DNA of 64,000 nucleotides from Marinobacter sp. SS13-12 (GCF_030227115.1 NZ_JASSUA010000002.1:496001-560000); one strand, 5' to 3'. Positions 16,855 through 25,538 are shown, numbered from the stretch's first letter. The notes: a model not told the origin generated them from the letters alone. A program made the numbers and translations.

Positions 16855-18607
16855 CACCTGTCAGCGAATTCTAAGAGTTTCTAATGAAACAGCATGCGGT
16901 TCCGAGCTCAATCTGGGATTCTTTTTTGATGGGATAGCGTGCGAGCTTAATGGAACACAGTACGGCGACGCTCGCAGCAACATAGCGACGTTATGGACAG
17001 TATTTCGCAGCCCAGATGCGTCTAGCAGTTTGCAGCATTTTGATCGATTCTATTTTTCCGGACTGGGCACTGAGTTGAATGCATCCCTTGCCTCTGGCCT
17101 AGGGGGAAGTGCTCAACGCAGCCCTGAGGAGATTGCTGCTGGAGTTGAGGAGCAGTCGCGAGGGTCTGGAGTCGAGGCCGGCAAGGACACGCTAGCTAGC
17201 AAAGGCAGTAGCCCCTGGTACGAAACTTTTTCAAAAACCTTTAAAAATTCGTTTACAGACTGGAAAGGCTGGGTCAAAGAAATTCGCGATGGTGCGATTC
17301 GTGCTGGTGCTGAAGTCTTCGAGCCAATACGCGACAACTCTTTTGCCGCCCATCTATTGATGTCAGGTGCGCCTACCCGGCTTGATATGGCAGAGCAATC
17401 ATTTCGCAATAAGGTAGAAGAAGTCGCATCAGTTGGAGGGGCACCATTACGCCTTATCAAAGTGTCAGTGTTCGGATTCGATTTTGGCGCAGCTATCGGT
17501 AAACGATTTATCCGGAACCTTTTGGAAGACGTCTGTACCCAGTCGAATGGGAAATTTTTATATAACGGTGTCGAAGTTGTTGTTGAGTTTGCGGGATTCT
17601 TTGATTGCGTTGATCGGACCCATCCTCAAATGGGGCCCCTTGATTGGATGCACCCATTGACGCCGGTGCTCGATGACGGAGGCGATTTGCACCCGGCTGT
17701 AGTGAAAGCACTCCATCTGGTGGCTGCTCATGAGCGCCGCTTTTATCGTCGTTCACGGACCTTGGGAGCATTGAATGACAATTGGCGTGAAGAACTCTTC
17801 CCCGGGATCAGTCCTGATGTTGGTGGCGGCCTGGAAGATGGCGATCAGAAGCCGAGCTCTGAGCTTTCCACGGTAGCTTTACATCGCATGTACAACTCCG
17901 CCTATCGAGCGGGGGTTCCAATTCCCCATATGGATGATCTTGCCCAAGCTGATCGTGGAATTGCTCAACAATTCGAGTTCCGTCATGTCGTAGGTCCACA
18001 TACGATGTTCGGATTGGTTCGGCACTATGAGCGTTTCATGAGAGAGCATCGGTATCCGAGGGAAGCAGCATTCCGAGCACATATCATGCTGTACCTGTAC
18101 TGGCAGTCCCAACGTTTTGCTGAGTACCGCCATGCGAAGAGTGTTCTTGAAGGCTCCCAGGAGGAATTGCCTGGGTGGGTGCAGAGTCGGGTTAGTGGCC
18201 TTGTTGCTGCGTTGACGGATTCTGACGAAGATCATTGGCATGCGGTAAAACAAGAGCGTGATAGATTGGACGCAGCAATAGAAGCGTTGGATGAGGCGTG
18301 GGGCTGGCTTAACCAGGTTGATGAAGAAGCAACGGATTTGATCCGTAGATTTGAATCCACAAGCCCGTCTGTCTCGAGGCATGCTCGATTGGTACTGCAC
18401 AACGAATGCCTAATGGCGTATCGCTGGAAGGATTGGGTAGCTGGGAAAAATCGACCAAATGATGTGCCAGACGCTGTGATGCTCCTGTTTAGTCACGGTA
18501 TGCACGATATGGTGCCAGAAAGAATGGATTTTCGCTCACACCAACAAACAAGCCTATTTCATGGCTATCGGTATTTCACTGTAAGGGGACTTGAAGTGCC
18601 CGCTTAG
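16832..18607 (+). CDS. Tle1/DUF2235-like T6SS effector with altered catalytic triad
   Basis: The 591-residue protein has the landmarks of DUF2235 (Tle1 phospholipase) proteins in order: LGFFFDGIACELNG (28-41), RFYFSGLGTEL (72-82), a nucleophile-elbow segment VFGFDFGAAIGKRF (213-226), VEFAGFFDCVD (251-261), LHLVAAHERR (294-303) and LFPGISPDVGGGL (322-334). Canonical members have G-F-S-R-G at the elbow and a His in the G-V-H-S-D-V-G-G-G segment. Here Ser is replaced by Asp217 and the His by Ser327, while the Asp segment remains. It may be a pseudoenzyme or have a different chemistry. The C-terminal half is helical and charged. Start ATG at 16832 has GGAAG upstream and overlaps the DUF3304-like gene. 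AT-rich relative to the genome. Confidence 0.75.
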   Translation: MLSGKAVDTCQRILRVSNETACGSELNLGFFFDGIACELNGTQYGDARSNIATLWTVFRSPDASSSLQHFDRFYFSGLGTELNASLASGLGGSAQRSPEEIAAGVEEQSRGSGVEAGKDTLASKGSSPWYETFSKTFKNSFTDWKGWVKEIRDGAIRAGAEVFEPIRDNSFAAHLLMSGAPTRLDMAEQSFRNKVEEVASVGGAPLRLIKVSVFGFDFGAAIGKRFIRNLLEDVCTQSNGKFLYNGVEVVVEFAGFFDCVDRTHPQMGPLDWMHPLTPVLDDGGDLHPAVVKALHLVAAHERRFYRRSRTLGALNDNWREELFPGISPDVGGGLEDGDQKPSSELSTVALHRMYNSAYRAGVPIPHMDDLAQADRGIAQQFEFRHVVGPHTMFGLVRHYERFMREHRYPREAAFRAHIMLYLYWQSQRFAEYRHAKSVLEGSQEELPGWVQSRVSGLVAALTDSDEDHWHAVKQERDRLDAAIEALDEAWGWLNQVDEEATDLIRRFESTSPSVSRHARLVLHNECLMAYRWKDWVAGKNRPNDVPDAVMLLFSHGMHDMVPERMDFRSHQQTSLFHGYRYFTVRGLEVPA

Positions 18608-18635
18608 TTGAGCGCCGAGTAGCCCGGCTCCTTTT

Positions 18636-19481
18636 CTATTCCCGACACTGCGAATCCTCATCCTCAACAACCAGATACCGAACCGGAAAATCTGGCAGCG
18701 AAGAGTCAATCAACTCCTCCAGTCGGCCGGATTCCCGAAGCGTGCTCAAACCATCGTTAAACGCCTTCAGATACTGCTCACTCTCAGGCACCCGTCGGGA
18801 CAGGATCAGGTAAAGGTAGTCTGATTGCAGCGGGGTGGAATGGAAGGTGATTTTGTTCTCCAGCTTTAATTCTTGCAGCATTTCCATGCCGACCGCTGGC
18901 TCCATAGGAAACAGGTCGATGCGGCCTGCGGCCAGTTTGCGGAAGTTGGCTATGTCGGATGTGGTCTTTTCCGCATTGATGGTGCCAGCGGCAACCGCTT
19001 CTTCGAATGTTTCACCGTAGTTGTAATCTTGGGTCAGGCCTATGCGATAGCTTTCCAGGTCTTCCACCTGGTCCCAGTCAAAGTCCATGCTTGCGCGGTG
19101 AAACAGTACATAGTTGTGGGCCACGATGGGGTCGCTGAAAAGAAAATGCCTGAGCATTTCCGGGCGGCAGGTCCAGGCGACGGAACCGTCCCAGAGACCT
19201 TTCTTGGCCAGCATGAGAGCGCGGGACCAGGGAAAGAAACCGTAGGTTACGGACGTGTCGTGTTTGGCGAAGGCGAGGGACACTATGTGTGAGATCACCC
19301 CAAAGTAGGGCGGGGTGTATTCCATGTACGGGGGCCAGTGCCCGGAGGTGAGTCTGACGCCAGGCGCTGTTTCATCGGCGTGAAGGTTCAGCGTCAGCGT
19401 GCAGGCTATGGCCATGCCGAGCAACACCCTGGGGAGGCGATTCACCAACCGTTTGTGATTGTGCGGTCCTTGCAGAGACAT
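18636..19481 (-). CDS. Periplasmic solute-binding protein, family 3-like
   Basis: The 281-residue protein has a positively charged N-terminus and hydrophobic segment (VLLGMAIACTLTLNLHA) consistent with a Sec signal peptide. After it comes the SBP family 3 (amino-acid binding) fold: SGHWPPYMEY, FFPWSRALMLAKKG, SDPIVAHNYVLF, and a C-terminal LKAFNDGLSTLRESGRLEELI. No transporter permease or ATPase gene is adjacent, so it could act as a stand-alone sensor or binding protein rather than an ABC component. The ATG at 19479-19481 (MSLQG) is preferred to an in-frame upstream start at 19535. It ends 29 bases from the stop of the Tle1-like gene, in convergent orientation. The ligand is unknown. Confidence 0.78.
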   Translation of the reverse strand: MSLQGPHNHKRLVNRLPRVLLGMAIACTLTLNLHADETAPGVRLTSGHWPPYMEYTPPYFGVISHIVSLAFAKHDTSVTYGFFPWSRALMLAKKGLWDGSVAWTCRPEMLRHFLFSDPIVAHNYVLFHRASMDFDWDQVEDLESYRIGLTQDYNYGETFEEAVAAGTINAEKTTSDIANFRKLAAGRIDLFPMEPAVGMEMLQELKLENKITFHSTPLQSDYLYLILSRRVPESEQYLKAFNDGLSTLRESGRLEELIDSSLPDFPVRYLVVEDEDSQCRE

Positions 19482-19721
19482 CTTTTTTTCCGGAACGGGG
19501 GGCAATAGGTGTCCCAAGGTTAGCAGGCGCGCCATTCTTTACAACTGATAAGCATTCGCGGGCTTCAGCGACTGCTCCCTCTCAGGTGTTTCACTCCGTC
19601 CTCCAATACGTCCGCATTCGCCTGCTGCCTGTAAAGATTTTCAGTTTTTTACGTTTGCGGTAAGCGGAATTGTGGTTTTCGGCGTAATCTGTTGGTAATT
19701 ATTCCGGAAGTTGCCATTCAT

Positions 19722-20783
19722 ATGAGTCAGGCCAGGCCCACGTCTGCCAGAGAGCCCATCAGGGAGCGTCGCCCGCAATTCTGGCAGGTTGCCAAGCGCT
19801 GCTGTCAGATTGCTGCCTCGGTTGATGTGGCATTTTTCTTTCTTTTCCATCTTCTGGGTTCCCCCATCCTGGCCTGGGTGAATGTGGTCAGCGTTGCCAT
19901 GTATGTGGTGGCTTACCGGGCGCTGGGCAGACAACAGAATGGCCTGGCCATCAGCCTGATCTGGGCGGAAGTCATTATCCACGCCGGGCTTGGCATTGTG
20001 CTCATCGGCTGGGAGAGTGGGTTTCATTATTACCTGTTGATGTTCATTCCCGCCCTGTTCGTCAGTATGCGATTGCGCGCAGCGGTGGTTGCGTTGGCCG
20101 GGCTGTGGAGCTATTACGTCGCGCTTCACCTTTTGATGTGGTTTATTGAGCCCCTTCAACCCATTGCGCCTGGTGCCCTGCTTGGCGTTTACCTGTTCAA
20201 TCTGAGCGTGGTGTTCGCCATGTTCAGTTACCTGTCTTTTTTCTACCTCACCATGGTGACCGCGGCAAACAGGAAGTTGCGGCGAATGGCGACTACGGAC
20301 TCGTTAACGGGCCTCTTTAATCGCCGGCATATGACATATCTGGTAGAGAAAGAACTGGCCCGTTTCCAACGAAACGGTCATCCGGTGGCGTTTCTGGTGC
20401 TCGACATTGACCACTTCAAGGCGATCAATGATCAGTACGGCCACGAAATCGGCGACCGGGTGCTGGAAGATGTCGCCGGTATTATCAAGGCACAGTTGCG
20501 TACCCAGGACCTGATTGCCCGCTGGGGTGGCGAAGAGTTCCTGGCCGTACTTCCGGACACCGGAATACAGAGCGCCCAGGCCAGCGCAGAGCGGGTACGG
20601 GAAGCGCTTATGACCCACGACTGGCGAGCACCCAACGGGGAGCGGATCGGTATCACTATCAGCGCTGGTGTCAGCGAGTTCCGCGGGGACGATGACCTGA
20701 ATTCTGCCATCAGCAGGGCGGATCGCGCGTTGTATCTCAGTAAGGAGCGTGGCCGTAACCGGGTAGAGCTGGAGACGGTTTAG
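19722..20783 (+). CDS. Membrane-bound diguanylate cyclase (GGDEF)
   Basis: The 353-residue protein has about five to six predicted membrane segments between residues 30 and 182, with no recognisable ligand-binding motif. A GGDEF domain follows (about 190-350): DSLTGLFNRRHM, LDIDHFKAINDQYGH, and the active-site loop GGEEF at 269-273. The RTQD at 260-263, five residues before GGEEF, matches the RxxD inhibitory site that gives product feedback. It is expected to make cyclic di-GMP from two GTP, controlling the switch between motile and attached life. The ATG at 19722 (MSQARPT) with GGAAG upstream is chosen over a TTG at 19692. Its stop overlaps the stop of the convergent DUF1853 gene. Confidence 0.93.
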   Translation: MSQARPTSAREPIRERRPQFWQVAKRCCQIAASVDVAFFFLFHLLGSPILAWVNVVSVAMYVVAYRALGRQQNGLAISLIWAEVIIHAGLGIVLIGWESGFHYYLLMFIPALFVSMRLRAAVVALAGLWSYYVALHLLMWFIEPLQPIAPGALLGVYLFNLSVVFAMFSYLSFFYLTMVTAANRKLRRMATTDSLTGLFNRRHMTYLVEKELARFQRNGHPVAFLVLDIDHFKAINDQYGHEIGDRVLEDVAGIIKAQLRTQDLIARWGGEEFLAVLPDTGIQSAQASAERVREALMTHDWRAPNGERIGITISAGVSEFRGDDDLNSAISRADRALYLSKERGRNRVELETV

Positions 20784-21688
20784 GCTGGCCAGGTGCCCGG
20801 CACCACGAAAATGCGCGATGTTTCCTGCCAGTAGCCGACCGCCGGTGCTGGTTCCAGCACGGCAAACAGGCGGGGAATACCGGCTGAACGGACAACCCCC
20901 AGTGCCTCTTCGGTTTCCTGGTAGTCGGGGGCCTCCCTCTGACGCCAGGGGCCCAGCCAGTGTGGCTTGATCAGAGGAACCCATCGCTTTGAGTCATCTG
21001 CCATCTTGTCCAGTTCGTCTATATAGAGCCAGTCACCTCTCAGGTGGTCTGCCGGGACATCCGTGGGTGGTGCCAGTGTTCTGTCCAATGGATAAAAAAG
21101 ATAGCCAGGCATGAAGATCCGTGGCCGTGCCGGCGTCCCGATTCCCAGTGACTCGAGAAGGTTTCGGGCTTCGGGCCTTTCCGTCATCTGGCTCTGGTGG
21201 CTGATCAGCCGCTGAGTTTTGATATCCAGACGATCCCTTGCATTGGGCCCGTACCAGAGTGGTGTCTCCTGACCGTCGCCACGATAGCCAAGGTAGAACT
21301 TCACGGCGATTTCATGATGTTCAATGGCGTTATCGGCAGGATTGCGGACTAAAAAATCCAGCTCTCCCAGGGTGATGCCGTTGTTTCTGACGGGTTGGTT
21401 TTTAAGCAGAATCTCCCAGCCAAGCAGGTCTTCCAATAGGCATTGGTACAACCGCTCGAAGTAATGGCCAAGGCGCCGGGCAGGTTGCTCGGTCAGCACG
21501 GCGGGGCCGCTATGGGGGGCGTTGTCCCAGGCCCTCAGCCGTTCCTCGATATCTTCCGGCAGGTATTTTTCCGGAACAAATCCCATGGGAGAGCTGATAA
21601 GCTGGGGGGCATGACACATCCACGCCAGATGGCGCACGGCTGGAACCCGGTATTGAAGATGGGCTGTGGTTTCAGGACGTTGGCTCAT
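20780..21688 (-). CDS. DUF1853 family protein
   Basis: The 302-residue protein matches the DUF1853 pattern. It has an N-terminal VRHLAWMCHAPQL, GHYFERLYQCLLEDLLGW near residue 95, the LGELDFLVRN segment with an acidic ELD, EHHEIAVKFYLGY, and WYGPNARDRLDIKTQRLISHQ. The ELDFL...E.AVKF arrangement resembles a PD-(D/E)xK nuclease core, so a nuclease-like fold is possible; this is inference. No function is established for the family. Start at ATG 21686-21688 is chosen over a TTG at 21718. The gene is divergent from gloA (31 bases apart) and its stop overlaps the diguanylate cyclase stop by four bases. Confidence 0.82.
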   Translation of the reverse strand: MSQRPETTAHLQYRVPAVRHLAWMCHAPQLISSPMGFVPEKYLPEDIEERLRAWDNAPHSGPAVLTEQPARRLGHYFERLYQCLLEDLLGWEILLKNQPVRNNGITLGELDFLVRNPADNAIEHHEIAVKFYLGYRGDGQETPLWYGPNARDRLDIKTQRLISHQSQMTERPEARNLLESLGIGTPARPRIFMPGYLFYPLDRTLAPPTDVPADHLRGDWLYIDELDKMADDSKRWVPLIKPHWLGPWRQREAPDYQETEEALGVVRSAGIPRLFAVLEPAPAVGYWQETSRIFVVPGTWPA

Positions 21689-21719
21689 GGTGGCAGGATA
21701 ACCCAACAGGAGAAGCAAT

Positions 21720-22160
21720 ATGCAGTATCTTCACACAATGATCCGGGTGAGCAACCTGGATGAGACCCTGCACTTTTTCTGCGACTTGCTCGGCATGGTC
21801 GAAATCAACCGTAAGAGCAGCGAAAAAGGCCGCTTTACCCTGGTGTTCCTGGCAGCCGCGGACGATGAAGCGAGGGCCAGAGAGGACAAGGCCCCGATGA
21901 TCGAACTCACCTACAACTGGGATCCGGAAGAATATACCGGTGGCCGCAATTTCGGGCACCTGGCCTATCGGGTGGACGATATCTACGGGTTGTGCAGTCA
22001 CCTGCAGGCCAATGGTGTAACCATTAACCGGCCACCCCGCGACGGCCACATGGCCTTTATCCGCTCACCGGACGGCATTTCCATCGAACTGCTCCAGAAA
22101 GGTGAAGCCCTGCCTCCGAAGGAGCCCTGGGCAAGCATGGAGAATACCGGCACATGGTAA
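21720..22160 (+). CDS. gloA: Lactoylglutathione lyase (glyoxalase I)
   Basis: The 146-residue protein is a single-domain vicinal-oxygen-chelate enzyme that isomerises the methylglyoxal-glutathione hemithioacetal to S-lactoylglutathione in the cytoplasm. Metal ligands can be placed: His6 in LHTMIRV, Glu in MIELTYNW, His in NFGHLAYRV and Glu in ISIELLQKG. The FFCDLLGM and [11 protein letters not shown] segments are typical of GloA. AGGAG lies about eight bases before the ATG. The length is close to the usual 135-145 residues of bacterial nickel-type enzymes. It is transcribed alone, divergently from the DUF1853 gene and about 100 bases before manC. Confidence 0.94.
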   Translation: MQYLHTMIRVSNLDETLHFFCDLLGMVEINRKSSEKGRFTLVFLAAADDEARAREDKAPMIELTYNWDPEEYTGGRNFGHLAYRVDDIYGLCSHLQANGVTINRPPRDGHMAFIRSPDGISIELLQKGEALPPKEPWASMENTGTW

Positions 22161-22258
22161 CGGTGGTACCCAAAGTGAAACCGGTTTAATCGCCGCTGGC
22201 GGGACAACCCGGCGGCCTTTGGGGTAAAATTCGCGCAAATTCAAGACAAGGACGACCC

Positions 22259-23665
22259 ATGCTTGCAGTGATTCTTTCTGGTGGTTCCGGCACCCGCTTA
22301 TGGCCGCTTTCCCGTGAAGCCTATCCCAAGCAGTTCCTGCCGGTGGTGTCTGATGAAACCCTGTTGGCGGAAACCATTGACCGTGGGCTGGCTCTCGATG
22401 AGAAAGCCAGGGTAATGGCGATCACCAACGAGGAACATCGATTCGTTGTAGCCGCCCACCTGCAGTCCCAGGCGCCGGATCGCACTGCCGGTATCATCCT
22501 GGAGCCGGTAGGCCGAAACACCGCCCCGGCAATCGCCCTGGCGGCCCTGGCGGCGGCCGAGGAGAATCCCGAGGAATTACTGCTGGTCATGCCCTCGGAT
22601 CACGTGCTGAAGAACCAGGCCGTCTTTCGCCAGGCCGTCAGCCAGGGCGCAGAAGCGGCCCGGGCGGGAAAACTGGTCACTTTCGGCATTGTGCCCAGCG
22701 CACCGCACACCGGTTACGGTTATATCAAGGCAGGCCAGGCCCACGAAGGCTTCAACGATGTCGTTGCCTTTGTGGAAAAGCCGGACGAACAAACGGCTCG
22801 CCGGTACCTGGAAGAGGGCGACTATTTCTGGAACAGCGGTATGTTCCTGTTCCGGGCCGACCGTTACCTGCAGGAGCTGGAAAGCCAGCAACCCGGAATG
22901 CTCAAAGCCTGCCGCGCTGCCTGGAAAGAGCGCAATGCCGACATGGATTTCACCCGGGTGGGAAGCGAGGCTTTCAAAACCTGCCCGGACGACTCGATTG
23001 ACTACGCAGTGATGGAAAAAACCCGGGATGCCGTGGTGGTTCCTCTGGACGCCGGCTGGTCAGATGTCGGCTCCTGGTCTGCGCTCTGGGACATCCAGCC
23101 CCACGATGAGAACAACAACGTGTGCCGTGGCGATGTCATCACCGAAGACGTTTCCGGTTCCTATATCCACTCTGAAGGCCGCCTGATTGCTGCGCTGGGC
23201 ATCACCGATCATGTCATCGTTGAAACCGATGATGTGGTGCTGGTGGCAGACCGTAACCGGGTTCAGGATGTCAAAAAGCTGGTTGCCCAGGTCAAGGCCC
23301 AGGGCCGCCATGAACACCGGTTCCATAAGAAGGTACATCGTCCCTGGGGCACCTATGAGGGCATTGCCATGGGCGAGCGCTTCCAGGTCAAACGCATTAC
23401 CGTCAAGCCCGGCGCGTCGCTGTCATTGCAGAAGCACCACCACCGTGCCGAGCACTGGGTGGTGGTCAAGGGAACGGCAACGGTCAATCGTGGTGACGAT
23501 GTGTTGCTGCTGACCGAAGACCAGTCCACCTATATTCCGTTGGGCGTCACCCATCGGCTGACCAATCCGGGCGTGATTCCCCTGGAACTGATTGAAGTGC
23601 AGACCGGCAGCTACCTCGGTGAGGACGACATCGTACGTTTCGAGGACACCTACAACCGGGTCTGA
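22259..23665 (+). CDS. manC: Mannose-1-phosphate guanylyltransferase / mannose-6-phosphate isomerase
   Basis: The 468-residue protein is a bifunctional type II enzyme. The N-terminal guanylyltransferase has the pyrophosphorylase signature GGSGTRLWPLSREAYPKQFL (residues about 8-27), MPSDHVL, FVEKPD and the WSDVGSW segment. The C-terminal cupin isomerase domain has KHRPWGTYEG-like start and KHHHRAEHWVVVKGTA metal ligands. It supplies GDP-mannose for exopolysaccharide, lipopolysaccharide or other mannosylated products. It stands alone, with no polysaccharide genes beside it. A TAAAAT hexamer about 30 bases before the ATG could be its -10 box. GDP-mannose from this enzyme could also serve the DUF3524 glycosyltransferase at 10067, but nothing in the sequence proves it. 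Confidence 0.95.
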   Translation: MLAVILSGGSGTRLWPLSREAYPKQFLPVVSDETLLAETIDRGLALDEKARVMAITNEEHRFVVAAHLQSQAPDRTAGIILEPVGRNTAPAIALAALAAAEENPEELLLVMPSDHVLKNQAVFRQAVSQGAEAARAGKLVTFGIVPSAPHTGYGYIKAGQAHEGFNDVVAFVEKPDEQTARRYLEEGDYFWNSGMFLFRADRYLQELESQQPGMLKACRAAWKERNADMDFTRVGSEAFKTCPDDSIDYAVMEKTRDAVVVPLDAGWSDVGSWSALWDIQPHDENNNVCRGDVITEDVSGSYIHSEGRLIAALGITDHVIVETDDVVLVADRNRVQDVKKLVAQVKAQGRHEHRFHKKVHRPWGTYEGIAMGERFQVKRITVKPGASLSLQKHHHRAEHWVVVKGTATVNRGDDVLLLTEDQSTYIPLGVTHRLTNPGVIPLELIEVQTGSYLGEDDIVRFEDTYNRV

Positions 23666-23719
23666 GCGCATCGGCATCGGCATCTGGAAGATGCCATCGA
23701 CGAACACAAGGAGAAGTGA

Positions 23720-25129
23720 ATGGATGACTGGCAAGGATGCCTGAGCCCCCTCTGTCAAACTGCACTGCAACGGGCACGGGACAACGTCGCCCAACGCGGT
23801 GGCTATGCCATCACCGTAGAGGATTTCCTGCTGGCGCTGCTGGATGGCGAGCCCATCATCTGCGATTTCCTCCGTGGTTGTGGCGTCGACCTTGATGAAC
23901 TGACCCGCACCATCCAGTGTGAACAACCCATTGTCACCGAGGTGGGAGGCGAGGGCCTGCTGTCCTCGCAACTCATGTACTGGTTTTCGACTGCCCGTGA
24001 ACTGAGCGATGCCCCCTGGCTGGACTGGCCAATGCTGTTATCGGTACTGACACGCAATGCCGAACGGTTGCAGGAAAAAGCCTATGTTGCCGTGCTGGAA
24101 CTGGTGAGCCGTTGGCCGGCAACCGATGAAAGCCTGTGCGAGGTTGACGATACAACCGTTCCCGGAGATGCACCGGTGGTCATCACCGACCTTGAATGGC
24201 TGGCGTTGGCTGAAGATGTGGCGATTACCCTGGCTTCGGTGCCCGGGGCTCTGGTCTGGGTCCGGGGCGCAAGGGGCAGCGGAAAAACCAGCTGGTTGCA
24301 GGCGTTGCTGCCATTTCTGGAGTCCGGATTTGTCAGGCTCGATCTTCGTAACGAGGCGGAAGTGATGGCCAGCGACAGCCCGGCTCTGCCGGCCAATGGC
24401 CGAGATCGAAGAGGCTGTCCGGCTCTGATTCTGGACAACATTTCCCCGGTTGATCTGGCGGCCATGATGTCATCGGAGCACGGTCTGGCCAGAGGCTTGG
24501 TAACCGGCTACCCGGGCCCCGTCATCATGCTGGGACCGGACTCACCACGGGTTGGCGAAGCCATTGAGCAGCTGGAGCGCTCCCTGGGACGGGATTTTGA
24601 TGTTTTCGACATGCCCGTCACCAGCCCGGGGCAGAAAACGGCCATTCTTACCGCCCATCAGCCGGCCATTGAGCGGCACTGGAACATCGAATTATCCCCG
24701 ACACTTATCCATTATGCGGCGTCGAGCAGGAGCCGGCTGGTGGGTAGTCCGGGTGGTATGCTCCAGTGGGTTGAACGGGCTGCTGCCAGGCTGAAGCTGT
24801 TTGCCGATCGCGGCTCCGTTGAAAGCCTGGCATTGGCGGGAACAACGGATACGCTCAGGCGCCAGGCCCTGGTGGCAATGGCGCGGCAGCAGCCGCTGGA
24901 AGGTCTGGAACGGTCCCTTGAAAGCGTTGCCATTGAGCGGGCAGCGGCGGAAGTGGCGTGGCATGAGCGCGAGGCGGAGGGAACGCTTCGGACATTGAAA
25001 GTGGAAGACCTTCGCCATGAACTGGAGCGGTGGGTTGCAGCGCGTCTCGGCCCGGTTCACTATGTTGTCCATTGTGACCAACCGGCGGGAGAAACAGAGG
25101 GTGCGGGATCTCGAGATCTATATTCGTGA
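23720..25129 (+). CDS. Half-length ClpB/ClpV-like ATPase (N domain plus one AAA module)
   Basis: The 469-residue protein follows the ClpB/TssH layout only as far as the end of the first AAA module. A Clp N-domain-like start (CLSPLCQTALQRARD, YAITVEDFLLALLDG; about 6-66) is followed by a P-loop RGARGSGKTSW (182-192) and a weak Walker B-like ALILDN (235-240). A stretch aligning in pattern with the Clp small subdomain comes next (TSPGQKTAILTAHQPAIERHWNIEL near 310), then a linker ending VEDLRHELERWVAARLGPV, which resembles the D1-D2 junction of ClpB. The second AAA module is absent. Walker B lacks the usual acidic pair, so hydrolysis is doubtful. It starts 54 bases after manC and overlaps the next gene. 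Not a canonical TssH. Confidence 0.6.
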   Translation: MDDWQGCLSPLCQTALQRARDNVAQRGGYAITVEDFLLALLDGEPIICDFLRGCGVDLDELTRTIQCEQPIVTEVGGEGLLSSQLMYWFSTARELSDAPWLDWPMLLSVLTRNAERLQEKAYVAVLELVSRWPATDESLCEVDDTTVPGDAPVVITDLEWLALAEDVAITLASVPGALVWVRGARGSGKTSWLQALLPFLESGFVRLDLRNEAEVMASDSPALPANGRDRRGCPALILDNISPVDLAAMMSSEHGLARGLVTGYPGPVIMLGPDSPRVGEAIEQLERSLGRDFDVFDMPVTSPGQKTAILTAHQPAIERHWNIELSPTLIHYAASSRSRLVGSPGGMLQWVERAAARLKLFADRGSVESLALAGTTDTLRRQALVAMARQQPLEGLERSLESVAIERAAAEVAWHEREAEGTLRTLKVEDLRHELERWVAARLGPVHYVVHCDQPAGETEGAGSRDLYS

Positions 25130-25478
25130 CCTGGAGTCATCAGCAGTATCGGACTGGCTAGCCAACCATCTTGATGAAATTGAGCTTGCAGATGATTCGC
25201 TGGGTGACCGGGCAGTGAAGGGTGGGGCCTGGTACAGGGGAAATAGCGTGCGGGTCAGTCTGTATCCGGGAGCTGGCGGCAAGCGGTATACGTCAGTGAT
25301 TCTGGAAGGGGAGGACCTTCCCTGGGCGTCAGACCTGGACTGTGCCCGCAGTGCATGGCGAGCCATGGACACCGAAATTCGCTGCAGCCCTGGTGACTGG
25401 AAGGAAGGGGAGCCAGTAGAGGAGGAGCGCTGGTGGCGGCTGGACCAGCGGGGTGAACAGCTGGCGGTCTGGAACTGA
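25062..25478 (+). CDS. Hypothetical protein overlapping the Clp-like gene
   Basis: A 138-residue frame in the +1 frame relative to the Clp-like gene overlaps its last 68 bases. The probable start is the ATG at 25062 (MLSIVTNRREKQ). It is not recognised. The N-terminal part is charged and helical (QRVRDLEIYIRDLESS), followed by AVSDWLANHLDEIEL. The middle has GGAWYRGNSVRVSLYPGAGG and the end is Trp- and Glu-rich (WKEGEPVEEERWWRLDQ). There is no signal peptide or membrane segment. The overlap suggests translational coupling with the upstream gene and a joint function. A strong hairpin terminator follows immediately. Confidence 0.6.
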   Translation: MLSIVTNRREKQRVRDLEIYIRDLESSAVSDWLANHLDEIELADDSLGDRAVKGGAWYRGNSVRVSLYPGAGGKRYTSVILEGEDLPWASDLDCARSAWRAMDTEIRCSPGDWKEGEPVEEERWWRLDQRGEQLAVWN

Positions 25479-25485
25479 TGAAACA

Positions 25486-25516
25486 AAAAAGGGGTAGCCA
25501 ATGGCTACCCCTTTTT
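25486..25516. terminator. Strong bidirectional rho-independent terminator
   Basis: A 15-bp perfect inverted repeat, 25486-25500 and 25502-25516, has a GC-rich core (GGGGTAGCCA) flanked by A5 on the left and T5 on the right. It can therefore end transcription from both strands. It lies between the hypothetical gene and the convergent cold-shock gene. Confidence 0.9.
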
Positions 25517-25538
25517 CGACGCATAGAGCCTTCGGAAA

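Noticed and set aside
13420..18607. Complete T6SS cluster
   Set aside because: Only vgrG and cargo-like genes are present; no sheath, baseplate or membrane-complex genes were found. The Clp-like gene at 23720 is not a full TssH.
23720..25478. Frameshift splitting one gene into the Clp-like and following frames
   Set aside because: The first frame continues through the overlap with its own stop and the second has a plausible start; no homology bridges the two.
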